64,000 nucleotides of DNA from Colwellia sp. MB3u-45 (lineage in GTDB: Bacteria > Pseudomonadota > Gammaproteobacteria > Enterobacterales > Alteromonadaceae). Location: positions 59,573 through 123,572 of the forward strand of contig NZ_JACGVC010000043.1 in NCBI RefSeq assembly GCF_014077005.1, given 5' to 3'. Below, in pieces: positions 55,963 through 64,000 of this stretch (position 1 is its first letter; every line of letters starts with the position of its first letter). Both the position numbers and the translations under genes were made by a program. Below the pieces are notes generated by a model, which searched no databases, was not told the origin of the DNA, and saw only the letters and a list, made by a program, of their open reading frames with translations.

Positions 55963-58326
55963 TTACAATTTATGGACTAGCACTTGATGAGCCCTAATAT
56001 AATTGATTAGGTGTAGGTTTAAGGCTTTTTTACCGGTAAAACCATACTGTTGGCAAACTTTTTCAATACTATGTTTTTGTAAAATACGCGCAACTAAGGG
56101 TAATGCTTCAGGGTTAAACTGTTCCGTACAATGCCTTAATAGCCATTGGTGTAGCGCATAAACACAGCTGCTAAATTGACGTTGGCCAGAAGTAAAGTCG
56201 TTAACGCTTTGCAAAATATCACGCGCTAGTACCGACGTTTTCAACGTCTTATTACCCTTGAGCAATTGCCAGACTAATTTTGCTGGCATATGGGTAAACT
56301 CATCGGTTAGCCAATAATCAAATTGTTGGTAAAACTGCTCAACAATCACTTGCTGTAAGTGGCTAGCATTAGGCGTTAAGGCTTTAGTCACCAAACAAGA
56401 GTGCTCACCACTGGCTTTGTCTTTACTAAATCCTACTCGGGCAACGGCGAAGCCAGCTTGCTGCCAAAACTTGAGCAAAGTAGCGTTGCCCGCAAAACTA
56501 GCGCCAATAAAGTCTATGCCTTGGCGTGTAATATGGCGTTCAATAGCACTTAAAAAGTGTCTACCTAAGCCTTGCCCCTGAAATTGAGGATGTATCGCAA
56601 TACGCATCACACGTTGATAACTATAATTAAAACTTTCCTTAATACCACAATGCATCAGTAATGATTGTGGTAAAAACTGATCGCGTAACCGACGCTGATT
56701 TTCCCGAATTAGCTCAACCAGTTTTTCATCTGCATGCCCTTCTCGCATGAGCATAACAACACCTAAAATATCGTTTTCACGTTTAAGTACAAACAATGAT
56801 ATAGCGCTATTGTTTAGCAGTAACTTTAGATCACTGGGTGAGGTTTGATAGTGAGCTGTTACTAACACCGCAAAAACTTGCTGTAAAAGCGTTTCGTTTT
56901 GCAGTAGTTGTGCGGGGGTAACAAGCTCGGTCACTAGCTTATATTGCGAAAGTAAATCACTTTGCGATTGCACGTTGTTAGCCAGACTTTCAGCCCCGAC
57001 TTTAGCCTCACTCTTGATCTCTCTTTTGATCTCACTTTTGCTCTCTCTTTTAATTTCAGGGATAGCATTATTCATGGCTAAGAAAGTGTTGGGGTAATTA
57101 GGCAATTTGGCGTTTAGCAAGCAACTAGCAAAAACGAATTGCTCGAGCGGATCATCACTTGCCCAGCGAATAGCTTCATTAATGTGCATTTTGCGCCAAT
57201 TCGGCATCAATCGCTGCAGCACCAGAGCAAACTTAAGACTAAAGCCGCGACCTGCGCCTTCATAACCATGAATAGTAGTGGCAAATATTAAGCGATGATA
57301 ATGGCTAAGTAATTGCTGCAAAAGATAAACAGGCAAGGCGGCAGCTTCATCAACCATGACTATACTGGCTTCGGGTTGCTCTTTTAACAGCACATCGATA
57401 GCATAAAAAACAATGCTGCCGTTGGCATGCTCTACACTATTTATGCCAACTTTGGCATCAGGCAAGTGCGTTTCAACTTGCTGAAAAAAAACGTTAAGTG
57501 CTGATTTACTTGCCGCCGTGATGATGATTTTTAGTGGCTGTTTAGCATTAGCCAACATTTGACACGCAGCAATTGCTAAAGCTGAAGACTTACCCCGACC
57601 ACGATCTGCGGTTAGTACCAAAGGCCTATCTCTATGACCCGACAATACCTTGAGCATAGCCTCAACCGCTAACACTTGTTCTTGAGTGAAACAGCCGTAT
57701 GGCAGGTTTTTCACTTGCTGAGCAGTGCTTAATTGTCCATCGTCAACAAGATTGTCTTGCGCTGTTTTATTCAAAGACAATAACGCTGGAAGTTCGATTT
57801 TATCTTGTTTAATGAAATAACCATGTTCAGCGGATAATTGCAGCATAAAACGTTGAAGGAAATAATCTTGCGATTGTGCCTGGTTAACTTGTTCGACTTG
57901 CGACGGCTTTAATAAAAGTAAAAATACGCCACCAGCCACTAAAGTGCCCGAAAGCGCGGCAAAGGCATCAACATCAAAATCACTTTCGACATGGCAGGCA
58001 TCATTATCTACCTTGTTAACACCCTTACTTTCTACCGCAAATACAATAACGTCTTGCTCAGTACCTAAATACTGAGCATAATTTTTTCGATTGACTGAAA
58101 TTAACTGATTAGCGCGACTAGCATGGGCAAGTTCACCATAAAAAAGACCTTGTTTATGGTGCTCCTCGTTTGACTCTTGGGCGGATAAAAATAAAGTTAA
58201 ACTTGTCTCAAGCTGTTCAGTAGTCCAAGCAGCATCACCCACTAACACCACTAAACTACGCCAGCGCTTAGCCTGATTTTGTTGCTGTAACTGCAAACAC
58301 CAGTGAGAAAAACTTTCTTTCGACAT
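55963..58326 (-). CDS. tmcA: tRNA(Met) cytidine acetyltransferase TmcA
   Basis: 787 residues, longer than E. coli TmcA (671). The helicase-like part has Walker A LTADRGRGKSSALAIAACQ, Walker B IVMVDEAAALPVYLLQQLL, and the following ATTIHGYEGAGRGFSLKF motif. The GNAT domain carries RVMRIAIHPQFQGQGLGRHFLSAIE, the acetyl-CoA site. TmcA makes N4-acetylcytidine at the wobble position of elongator tRNA-Met. An insert between the two domains, near residues 423-440, is a Lys/Glu repeat (IKRESKSEIKREIKSEAK). A substantial part of the extra length is also in the N-terminal region. It has its own promoter region upstream. Confidence 0.95.
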   Translation of the reverse strand: MSKESFSHWCLQLQQQNQAKRWRSLVVLVGDAAWTTEQLETSLTLFLSAQESNEEHHKQGLFYGELAHASRANQLISVNRKNYAQYLGTEQDVIVFAVESKGVNKVDNDACHVESDFDVDAFAALSGTLVAGGVFLLLLKPSQVEQVNQAQSQDYFLQRFMLQLSAEHGYFIKQDKIELPALLSLNKTAQDNLVDDGQLSTAQQVKNLPYGCFTQEQVLAVEAMLKVLSGHRDRPLVLTADRGRGKSSALAIAACQMLANAKQPLKIIITAASKSALNVFFQQVETHLPDAKVGINSVEHANGSIVFYAIDVLLKEQPEASIVMVDEAAALPVYLLQQLLSHYHRLIFATTIHGYEGAGRGFSLKFALVLQRLMPNWRKMHINEAIRWASDDPLEQFVFASCLLNAKLPNYPNTFLAMNNAIPEIKRESKSEIKREIKSEAKVGAESLANNVQSQSDLLSQYKLVTELVTPAQLLQNETLLQQVFAVLVTAHYQTSPSDLKLLLNNSAISLFVLKRENDILGVVMLMREGHADEKLVELIRENQRRLRDQFLPQSLLMHCGIKESFNYSYQRVMRIAIHPQFQGQGLGRHFLSAIERHITRQGIDFIGASFAGNATLLKFWQQAGFAVARVGFSKDKASGEHSCLVTKALTPNASHLQQVIVEQFYQQFDYWLTDEFTHMPAKLVWQLLKGNKTLKTSVLARDILQSVNDFTSGQRQFSSCVYALHQWLLRHCTEQFNPEALPLVARILQKHSIEKVCQQYGFTGKKALNLHLINYIRAHQVLVHKL

Positions 58327-58677
58327 GCTATTTAACCTTAAAAAATATCTTGGCTAACACCAAGAGATATATACCCAATTCATTGCGAGGTGCAGCTTAG
58401 CAGAGCACTGATCTAAGCACTAATCAAAGCTAAATAACTGTACGGTAGAAAATCGTCACTTTAGCATTTTTAGTACAACATTTTTTTAGAATAAAATAAT
58501 TAGTTGAAAATCTACCATTAGTTGCCTATGTTCAAATTATCTATCTTTGTTAGATTTACTATGATGACAATCATGACAATGAGTACGATTAAATTTAACC
58601 CTTAGCTAGCATTAACAGGTTTAAGCCACTATTTATTGTAATTACAGAAAATACTGTAAAAGCCTTAGGTATAAAAA
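58327..58677. other. Divergent region, tmcA / PA3496-like gene
   Basis: 351 bases with promoters for both directions presumed. An ATACCCAATTCATTG stretch near 58370 resembles the arm of the inverted repeat at 55905. No other element recognised. Confidence 0.4.
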
Positions 58678-58857
58678 ATGTGCGACGATTTCACAGATGA
58701 CGCTAGCCTAAACTTCGAACAGGACAGTTATGACAAAGACTTGCCTAAAGGCAAGCAGGCCAAACATAACAGCGAAGTCAGAAAACGCATTGACGACTTA
58801 TTAGCACAAAAACGCCTCAAAGCATTACTCGATGACATAGACAATTGGGATATCTAA
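58678..58857 (+). CDS. Small acidic protein, PA3496 family putative envelope integrity protein
   Basis: 59 residues, starting at the ATG at 58678 with a TTAGG-type site upstream. The acidic N-terminal half (MCDDFTDDASLNFEQDSYDKD) leads to SEVRKRIDDLLAQKRLKALLDD, which fits the conserved C-terminal helix of the PA3496 family (charged RRxIExLxExxRL pattern). Members are linked to envelope integrity only by weak evidence. The coding potential is supported by the clean charged/hydrophobic pattern. It lies on the same strand as pdxH, 148 bases upstream of it. Confidence 0.75.
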   Translation: MCDDFTDDASLNFEQDSYDKDLPKGKQAKHNSEVRKRIDDLLAQKRLKALLDDIDNWDI

Positions 58858-59005
58858 TCCATGAGGTGGTGCAAAGTTAAGTATTACCACTCAGTTAGAA
58901 GCCAACAGTAAATATTATCGATAATATTTTATCAGTAACGATTTGTTTATCACATAAAGCTGATATTATTAGTCTAATATCTACGCTACTTAATGATCCT
59001 ACATT

Positions 59006-59659
59006 ATGACTTTATTTGAAAAATTGCGCTGCTTATTTACCTTTGGTCAAGGCGTTGCCTTGCCATTACCACCCATTGATGAAAATGCCGATCCTTTTTC
59101 ATTATTTAAACTTTGGTTTGATGACGCCAATAAGTCGGGTGTTTTACTGCCCGAGGCAATGTCTGTCAGTAGTGTAAGCCAAGACGGGCAACCAAGCTGT
59201 CGCATGGTTTTATTAAAAGAGTTTAACCAAGATGGTTTTATCTTCTATACCAATTACAGCAGTAGAAAGAGCCAAGAATTAAATAAAAATGACAAAATTG
59301 CACTGCTATTTCACTGGAATGTATTGCAACGTCAAATTCGCATTGAAGGCTGTGTTGAAAAAGTCAGTGCTGAGCAGTCAGCAAAATATTTTCATAGCCG
59401 TGATCGCGGCAGCCAAATTGGCGCTTGGGCATCAAAACAAAGTAGCGAAATTCAAACTGATACTGAACTGGCTGATAGCGTTACTTATTACACGAAAAAA
59501 TTTGCTGGCAAAGCAGTACCTTTACCTGAGTTTTGGGGTGGCTGGCGCATTAAACCAAACTATATAGAGTTTTGGCAAGGCCGAGCGAGCCGTTTGCATG
59601 ACAGAGTTTGTTTTAAACAACATAACAATCAATGGAAAAATTTCAAACTGCAACCTTAA
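59006..59659 (+). CDS. pdxH: Pyridoxamine 5'-phosphate oxidase PdxH
   Basis: 217 residues (E. coli 218). Family hallmarks: ADPFSLFKLWFDDA near residue 28, SCRMVLLKEFNQDGFIFYTNYSSRKSQEL (FMN-binding), LLFHWNVLQRQIRIEG, SRDRGSQIGAWASKQS and the C-terminal WGGWRIKPNYIEFWQGRASRLHDR. It oxidises pyridoxine or pyridoxamine phosphate to pyridoxal phosphate. The first 25 residues (MTLFEKLRCLFTFGQG...) differ from the usual REYxxGGLxRxxL start, so PLP-binding residues at that end are changed; whether this is functionally important is open. A terminator lies about 100 bases downstream. Confidence 0.93.
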   Translation: MTLFEKLRCLFTFGQGVALPLPPIDENADPFSLFKLWFDDANKSGVLLPEAMSVSSVSQDGQPSCRMVLLKEFNQDGFIFYTNYSSRKSQELNKNDKIALLFHWNVLQRQIRIEGCVEKVSAEQSAKYFHSRDRGSQIGAWASKQSSEIQTDTELADSVTYYTKKFAGKAVPLPEFWGGWRIKPNYIEFWQGRASRLHDRVCFKQHNNQWKNFKLQP

Positions 59660-59754
59660 ACGCCATAACCTTAAACATACTAGCCTTAAACTTAGTAGCC
59701 TTAAACACATTAACAATTTAATGCAACTAAGTGGGTTCACCCATACCATCAAGC

Positions 59755-59781
59755 AAAAAAGGAGCACATGGCTCCTTTTTT
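59755..59781 (+). terminator. Bidirectional terminator between pdxH and oadB
   Basis: An 11-bp perfect stem AAAAAAGGAGC / GCTCCTTTTTT with a five-base loop, with A and T tracts that serve both pdxH (plus) and oadB (minus, stop 22 bases away). Just upstream, the octamer CCTTAAAC occurs four times (59653-59708). Confidence 0.9.
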
Positions 59782-59802
59782 AATATTGTGTCTGTTGTAA
59801 AG

Positions 59803-60930
59803 TTATCCGACTAAAGCTAACAATATGCCGGCAGCAACCGCTGAGCCTAACACACCAGCAACGTTTGGCCCCATCGCATGCATAAGTAAGAAGTTATGTG
59901 GATTAGCCTCTAAACCAACCTTGTTAGCGACACGAGCAGCCATTGGCACTGCCGATACACCCGCGGCACCAATGAGTGGATTAACTTTTTCTTTAGCAAA
60001 TTTATTCATTAGCTTCGCCATTAACACACCCGTAGCAGTACCAATAGAAAATGCTATTGCGCCTAACGCGAGTATGCCTAAAGTTTTAGCATTTAAGAAT
60101 TGATCAGCGCTTAACTTAGAACCAACACCTAGTCCTAAGAAGATAGTGACAATATTAATTAACTCATTTTGTGCTGTCGAACTTAGGCGGTCTACCACGC
60201 CACACTCGCGCATTAAGTTCCCCAAACAAAACATACCCACTAACGGCGTTGCTGCCGGTAGAAAGAAAATTGTCATCATTAAAACGCCCAGTGGGAAAAT
60301 AATTTTCTCAACTTTTGTGACATGACGTAATTGCGCCATCTCAATTTTACGTTCATCTTCTGTGGTTAATGCTCGCATGATTGGCGGTTGAATAATTGGT
60401 ACTAATGCCATATACGAATAAGCGGCAACAGCAATCGCCCCCAGTAAGTCAGGAGCAAGTTTTGACGCTAAAAATATCGCGGTCGGACCATCTGCTCCAC
60501 CAATGATAGCGATAGCTGAGGCATCTTTCATAGAGAAGTCTAGACCAACAAAGTTCAACGCTATGGCACCAAACAAAGTGGCGAATATGCCAAATTGCGC
60601 AGCAGCACCTAATAACAATGTTTTAGGATTAGCAATCAGCGCGCCAAAATCTGTCATGGCACCAACGCCCATAAAGATCAATAACGGGAATATGCCAGTA
60701 TCAATTCCAGCGTAGTAAATGTAATGCAGCAAACCACCTACTTCAGAAAAGCCGGCAGCAGGAATATTAGTTAAAATAGCACCAAAACCCATCGGCACTA
60801 ATAATAGCGGTTCAAAGTTACGGGCAATGGCAAGATAAAGTAAACCACAACCCACTAGCATCATGATCACTTGGCCTAATTCAAAGTTTGCTAGGCCTGT
60901 AGACATCCACAATAATTTTAAAGAATCCAT
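59803..60930 (-). CDS. oadB: Oxaloacetate decarboxylase, beta subunit (sodium pump)
   Basis: 375 residues, all hydrophobic with about nine membrane segments. Conserved functional motifs: [18 protein letters not shown] (Asp near residue 92 in the beta subunit core), [20 protein letters not shown] (with the key GGADGPT) and the C-terminal [20 protein letters not shown]. The subunit decarboxylates the carboxybiotin of the alpha subunit and exports sodium ions. The mature family length is 430 in Klebsiella; shorter versions around 375 are common in marine bacteria. Third gene of the oadGAB operon, eight bases after oadA. Confidence 0.95.
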   Translation of the reverse strand: MDSLKLLWMSTGLANFELGQVIMMLVGCGLLYLAIARNFEPLLLVPMGFGAILTNIPAAGFSEVGGLLHYIYYAGIDTGIFPLLIFMGVGAMTDFGALIANPKTLLLGAAAQFGIFATLFGAIALNFVGLDFSMKDASAIAIIGGADGPTAIFLASKLAPDLLGAIAVAAYSYMALVPIIQPPIMRALTTEDERKIEMAQLRHVTKVEKIIFPLGVLMMTIFFLPAATPLVGMFCLGNLMRECGVVDRLSSTAQNELINIVTIFLGLGVGSKLSADQFLNAKTLGILALGAIAFSIGTATGVLMAKLMNKFAKEKVNPLIGAAGVSAVPMAARVANKVGLEANPHNFLLMHAMGPNVAGVLGSAVAAGILLALVG

Positions 60931-60938
60931 GGGTTATC

Positions 60939-62717
60939 CTATACCAAGCTTAACAAGATATCACCAACGGCGACTGAGTCACCTTCTTTGGTGTGAATAG
61001 CTGATATTTCACCGGCTGTTATTGCCCGGATTTCAGTTTCCATTTTCATCGCTTCCATAATGATAACCACTTCGCCTGCTTCGACTTCGTCACCTTCATT
61101 TACCAACACTTTAAAAATATTACCCGCTAAAGGCGCTTTTAAAGCTTCACCATCGCTTGAACTTGCCGCAGGTGCTTTGCTCGCTGGCGCAATAGTATCT
61201 ATTGAACCACCAGGGGCAACAACAACGTCAAAGACTTTACCGTCAACACTTACCGCGTAACTTTCAGGGCCAGTGTTTGTTGAACTCGTTGCTGGTGCTG
61301 CAGTCGCACTTTTAGCAGAGGCTTTAGTCGGTGCGGGCTCAAAAGCATCTGGGTTATTGCGATTGGTTAAAAATTTCAAACCAATTTGTGGGAACAATGC
61401 ATAAGTTAGCACATCATCGATAGTGTCTTCAGCTAGCGTAATATTTTTCTCTTCGGCAATTTGTTGCAATTCAACCGATAATTTATCCATTTCTGGGTCA
61501 AGTAAGTCTGCTGGGCGACAAGTAATTGCGGCTTTGCCATCGAGCACTCTTGCTTGTAATTCAGCATCAACTGGCGCGGCAGTCTTACCGTACTCGCCTT
61601 TTAATACACCAGCCGTTTCTTTGGTAATTGACTTGTAGCGTTCACCGGTAAGGACATTTAATACCGCTTGAGTACCAACAATTTGTGAAGTCGGTGTCAC
61701 CAAAGGAATATAACCCAGGTCTTTACGCACTTTTGGAATTTCTGTTAGCACTTCATCAAGCTTATCCGCCGCGCCTTGCTCTTTTAATTGACTTTCCATA
61801 TTGGTTAGCATGCCACCAGGTACTTGTGCGACTAAGATACGCGCATCAATACCCCGCAAGCTACCTTCAAACTGGGCATATTTTTCGCGCACTTCACGAA
61901 AATAAGTGGCTACTTCTGCTAATTTAAGCATGTCTAAGCCAGTATCACGTGCTGTACCTTCAACAATAGAAACAATAGTTTCTGTTGGTGAATGGCCGTA
62001 AGTCATACTCATTGATGAAATAGCCGTGTCGATCACGTCAATATCTGCATCAATGGCTTTCATGTGTGTCGCAACACTCAAGCCTGTTGTGGCATGACAA
62101 TGTAGTGCAATAGGTAAAGCAACAGTTTCTTTTAAACGGCTAATAAGCTCAGCGGCATCGTAAGGCTTCAACAGGCCAGCCATATCTTTGATACACAAAG
62201 AGTGTGCGCCCATGTCTTCTAGTTGCTTAGCCATGGTTAGCCAGCCTTCAAGGGTATGCACAGGACTCTCAGTATAACTTAAGGTTCCTTGAGCATGCGC
62301 GCCAACTTTTACCGCAGCTTTAATCGATGTTTGTAAGTTACGCACATCGTTCATCGCATCAAAAATTCTAAAAACATCAATGCCATTAACGTGAGCGCGC
62401 TCAACAAATTTTTCTACCACATCGTCAGCATAATGACGGTAACCTAGAATATTTTGACCACGAAACAACATTTGCTGTTTTGTTTTTGGCATCGCCTTTT
62501 TTAGCGCTCGAAGACGCTCCCAAGGATCTTCACCTAAATAACGAATACAAGAATCAAATGTTGCGCCACCCCAAGATTCAATTGACCAATAACCAATTTC
62601 ATCCATTTTAGCAGCAATGGGTAACATATCTTCCAAACGTAAACGTGTGGCGAGCAATGATTGATGGCCGTCGCGTAAGACGACTTCAGTTATTCCTAAG
62701 GGCTTAGTCATGGTCAT
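60939..62717 (-). CDS. oadA: Oxaloacetate decarboxylase, alpha subunit
   Basis: 592 residues (Klebsiella 596). The N-terminal carboxyltransferase TIM barrel starts [20 protein letters not shown] (metal ligand Asp), with [21 protein letters not shown] and a carboxylated Lys region near [14 protein letters not shown] and [13 protein letters not shown] conserved PYC_OADA association domain follows, then an Ala/Thr/Ser-rich hinge and a biotinyl domain with EAMKMETE, biotin on Lys558. It transfers CO2 from oxaloacetate to biotin. It overlaps the sequence context of oadG (three bases apart) and oadB (eight bases), so all are one operon. Confidence 0.98.
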   Translation of the reverse strand: MTMTKPLGITEVVLRDGHQSLLATRLRLEDMLPIAAKMDEIGYWSIESWGGATFDSCIRYLGEDPWERLRALKKAMPKTKQQMLFRGQNILGYRHYADDVVEKFVERAHVNGIDVFRIFDAMNDVRNLQTSIKAAVKVGAHAQGTLSYTESPVHTLEGWLTMAKQLEDMGAHSLCIKDMAGLLKPYDAAELISRLKETVALPIALHCHATTGLSVATHMKAIDADIDVIDTAISSMSMTYGHSPTETIVSIVEGTARDTGLDMLKLAEVATYFREVREKYAQFEGSLRGIDARILVAQVPGGMLTNMESQLKEQGAADKLDEVLTEIPKVRKDLGYIPLVTPTSQIVGTQAVLNVLTGERYKSITKETAGVLKGEYGKTAAPVDAELQARVLDGKAAITCRPADLLDPEMDKLSVELQQIAEEKNITLAEDTIDDVLTYALFPQIGLKFLTNRNNPDAFEPAPTKASAKSATAAPATSSTNTGPESYAVSVDGKVFDVVVAPGGSIDTIAPASKAPAASSSDGEALKAPLAGNIFKVLVNEGDEVEAGEVVIIMEAMKMETEIRAITAGEISAIHTKEGDSVAVGDILLSLV

Positions 62718-62720
62718 TTC

Positions 62721-62993
62721 CTATTTCTGTGCAGAATGTTGTTGACGATATTGGGTAACAGCAGAAGAGATTGCTGCGACGACTGCCGGTGATACACCGT
62801 TGCCATCTTGTTTTTTATTGTTTTTTTTACTTGAGGCTCTACTTTCAACAATCGCATCAGGAAATTTTGTTGCCAACCTAACCAGCACAACCTTGATAAA
62901 AACAATCAGCAAACCTAAAAAGGTAAATACAAATACCATACCGGCTAGCATTAAAGTACCTGCTTCAATAAATAACTGTTGAAGATTTTCCAT
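62721..62993 (-). CDS. oadG: Oxaloacetate decarboxylase, gamma subunit
   Basis: 90 residues from the ATG at 62993; GAGAG lies seven bases ahead. The open frame continues 20 codons upstream but without a better start. One N-terminal membrane helix (GTLMLAGMVFVFTFLGLLIVFIK within residues 13-36) is followed by a Lys/Asn-rich cytoplasmic linker and the helical SPAVVAAISSAVTQYRQQHS, typical of OadG. It anchors the alpha subunit to the beta subunit in the membrane. First gene of the operon. Confidence 0.93.
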   Translation of the reverse strand: MENLQQLFIEAGTLMLAGMVFVFTFLGLLIVFIKVVLVRLATKFPDAIVESRASSKKNNKKQDGNGVSPAVVAAISSAVTQYRQQHSAQK

Positions 62994-63766
62994 TTTTTTA
63001 CTCTCAAGCAATTTTATATAATTAGAATAATCACTCCAATGTGTAAAAAGCAAACAAATTATTACAAATTGGTAAAAAAAAACAATGTCAAGCTAAAATA
63101 GTTCAAAAAAACAACTAAATCTAATGATATTTCGTCATTATTTTATACAAAATGGTATATCAAGTAAATTGTATACAATATCAAATCCATGAATAACGGT
63201 TATTAGAAAAAGAAAAACAAGGATATTATACAATATACAAAACTTAAAGCCGACACTAATGAACCACCTTGTTTTGCTTAAAAAAACTACATTAATCACA
63301 AAATATCATTATTTTATGATCAATAAAAATCTAAAAAAACATCTACTGATTAGACTAAATAATGGCTTATTTAGTCAGTATTAAAATACTAGTAATGCAT
63401 ATTTTTAGTTTCAGATAAATGTTGTTGATAATAAGAATGTCGATCAAAAGGTCTTTAAACTCATCTTTGACTAATTCAGAGGCAAGCTAATAACTATAAA
63501 AATACTCAACCAAATGAGTGTCTAAATTACACTGACTCAAAAAAATAACCGATAGTCACAATATTTCACACACTTTGCTTATGCTAAATTTACTATTTAT
63601 TGCACTTAGCGCACTAATAACAATTTAATTAATTAAGCGCTCTACTTTTTCATCCGGAAAAATAGCTAAATACGAAGCATAAAATTTAATCAGTGGTTAT
63701 TTACCTTATCTTATAAATTTTATGACGCTGTAACTTTTCATTTTAACCATTCAAAGTGAACAGGTA
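62994..63766. other. Long AT-rich region upstream of oadGAB
   Basis: More than 770 very AT-rich bases with no reading frame. The oad promoter should lie in the first 200 bases, where several ATACAA motifs cluster (see 63168-63179). The rest, up to the IS630-type element, shows no recognised feature. Confidence 0.45.
63168..63179. promoter_or_regulatory. Palindrome ATTGTATACAAT, candidate operator for oadGAB
   Basis: A perfect 12-base palindrome 175 bases upstream of oadG. Related half-sites lie nearby (TTTATACAA near 63142 and TTATACAATATACAA near 63226). GntR/FCD-type regulators use operators of this style, but the regulator is not known, so this is a suggestion from symmetry. Confidence 0.35.
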
Positions 63767-64000
63767 ATACCATTTTGATTAAATTTGTGATCTAATTGGT
63801 TTCATTTTTCATACATTGATATCAGTCGTTATGATCACACTTGAATCCATTGATTTTAAATCTCTTATAGCAAAGGAAACTAATGGGCGAATGCGGGTTC
63901 GTTTGATGGCGCTTTCTCATATCAAAAGTGGCGCTAATAACACACAGACAGCACGAAACTTACATATTAGTCGACGTATTGTTAATGACTGGGTTAAAAG
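63767..64000 (+). mobile_element. IS630-family insertion sequence, left part (truncated by window edge)
   Basis: The element is called from the transposase at 63831. A candidate left end is ATACCATTTTGATTAAATT at 63767, about 65 bases ahead of the ATG, preceded by TA, the target used by IS630 elements. The right end lies outside the window, so the boundary is tentative. Confidence 0.6.
63831..64000 (+). CDS. IS630-family transposase, N-terminal part (truncated by window edge)
   Basis: 56 complete codons visible, open to the edge. The translation starts MITLESIDFKSLIAKETN and continues with RMRVRLMALSHIKSGANNTQ, TARNLHISRRIVNDWVKR. This is the helix-turn-helix DNA-binding domain found at the start of IS630 transposases (a Tc1/mariner relative); the catalytic DDE part is outside the window. 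It lacks internal stops, so the copy may be intact. Confidence 0.85.
   Translation, partial: MITLESIDFKSLIAKETNGRMRVRLMALSHIKSGANNTQTARNLHISRRIVNDWVK

Overview
The window looks like chromosomal DNA from a marine, AT-rich gammaproteobacterium, most probably Colwelliaceae (Colwellia/Thalassotalea-like). The reasons are the gene order ftsB-ispD-ispF-truD-surE-pcm-yqaA-nlpD-rpoS, recA divergent from mutS, the pairs pyrG/eno and mfd/csiV, a sodium-pump oxaloacetate decarboxylase (oadGAB), and many small inverted-repeat elements with ATACCAAT-type ends. The genus is inferred from gene content and protein style; no search was run. No tRNA, rRNA or CRISPR was seen.

Layout. 1-15.2 kb is accessory-leaning: the end of a PHB-depolymerase-type esterase, a TonB-dependent receptor, a LuxR-type response regulator, an OmpA-like lipoprotein, a very large symporter-type hybrid sensor kinase (CrbS-like, probable partner of the regulator), an MFS transporter plus HSL-type esterase pair, a SIMPL protein, an MscS-like channel and a serine hydrolase. 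15.2-21.3 kb is dominated by one 1690-residue gene of unknown function, standing alone between long non-coding flanks. 21.3-36.6 kb holds a GhrA-type reductase, a RIO kinase, a YeiH-type exporter, a YehS-like protein, mfd, csiV, small conserved genes, rsuA, an acetyltransferase, an XdhC-family protein and recA with an SOS promoter. A palindromic MITE-like element lies at 33.36-33.52 kb.

36.9-48 kb: mutS, an 81-bp tandem repeat array, then the leftward housekeeping cluster from ftsB to rpoS, in which ispF and truD are fused into one reading frame. 48-54.8 kb: upp, a second serine hydrolase, eno, pyrG and two small conserved genes. 54.9-55.95 kb: wreckage of an ABC transporter (ATPase and permease remnants) beside a perfect Fur box that faces two tiny Cys/His-containing genes. 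56-64 kb: tmcA, a 59-residue PA3496-like gene, pdxH, oadGAB and, at the right edge, the start of an IS630-family insertion sequence.

How genes work together. The left part suggests uptake and hydrolysis of esters or fatty-acid polymers under a two-component system that in relatives senses acetate. The rpoS cluster joins cell division (FtsB, NlpD), isoprenoid synthesis (IspD, IspF), RNA and protein maintenance (TruD, SurE, Pcm) and the stationary-phase sigma factor. RecA, MutS and Mfd form the DNA-repair content. The most promising undescribed items are the giant orphan gene (15904-20976), the Fur-controlled small-gene pair (55464-55905) and the IspF-TruD fusion.
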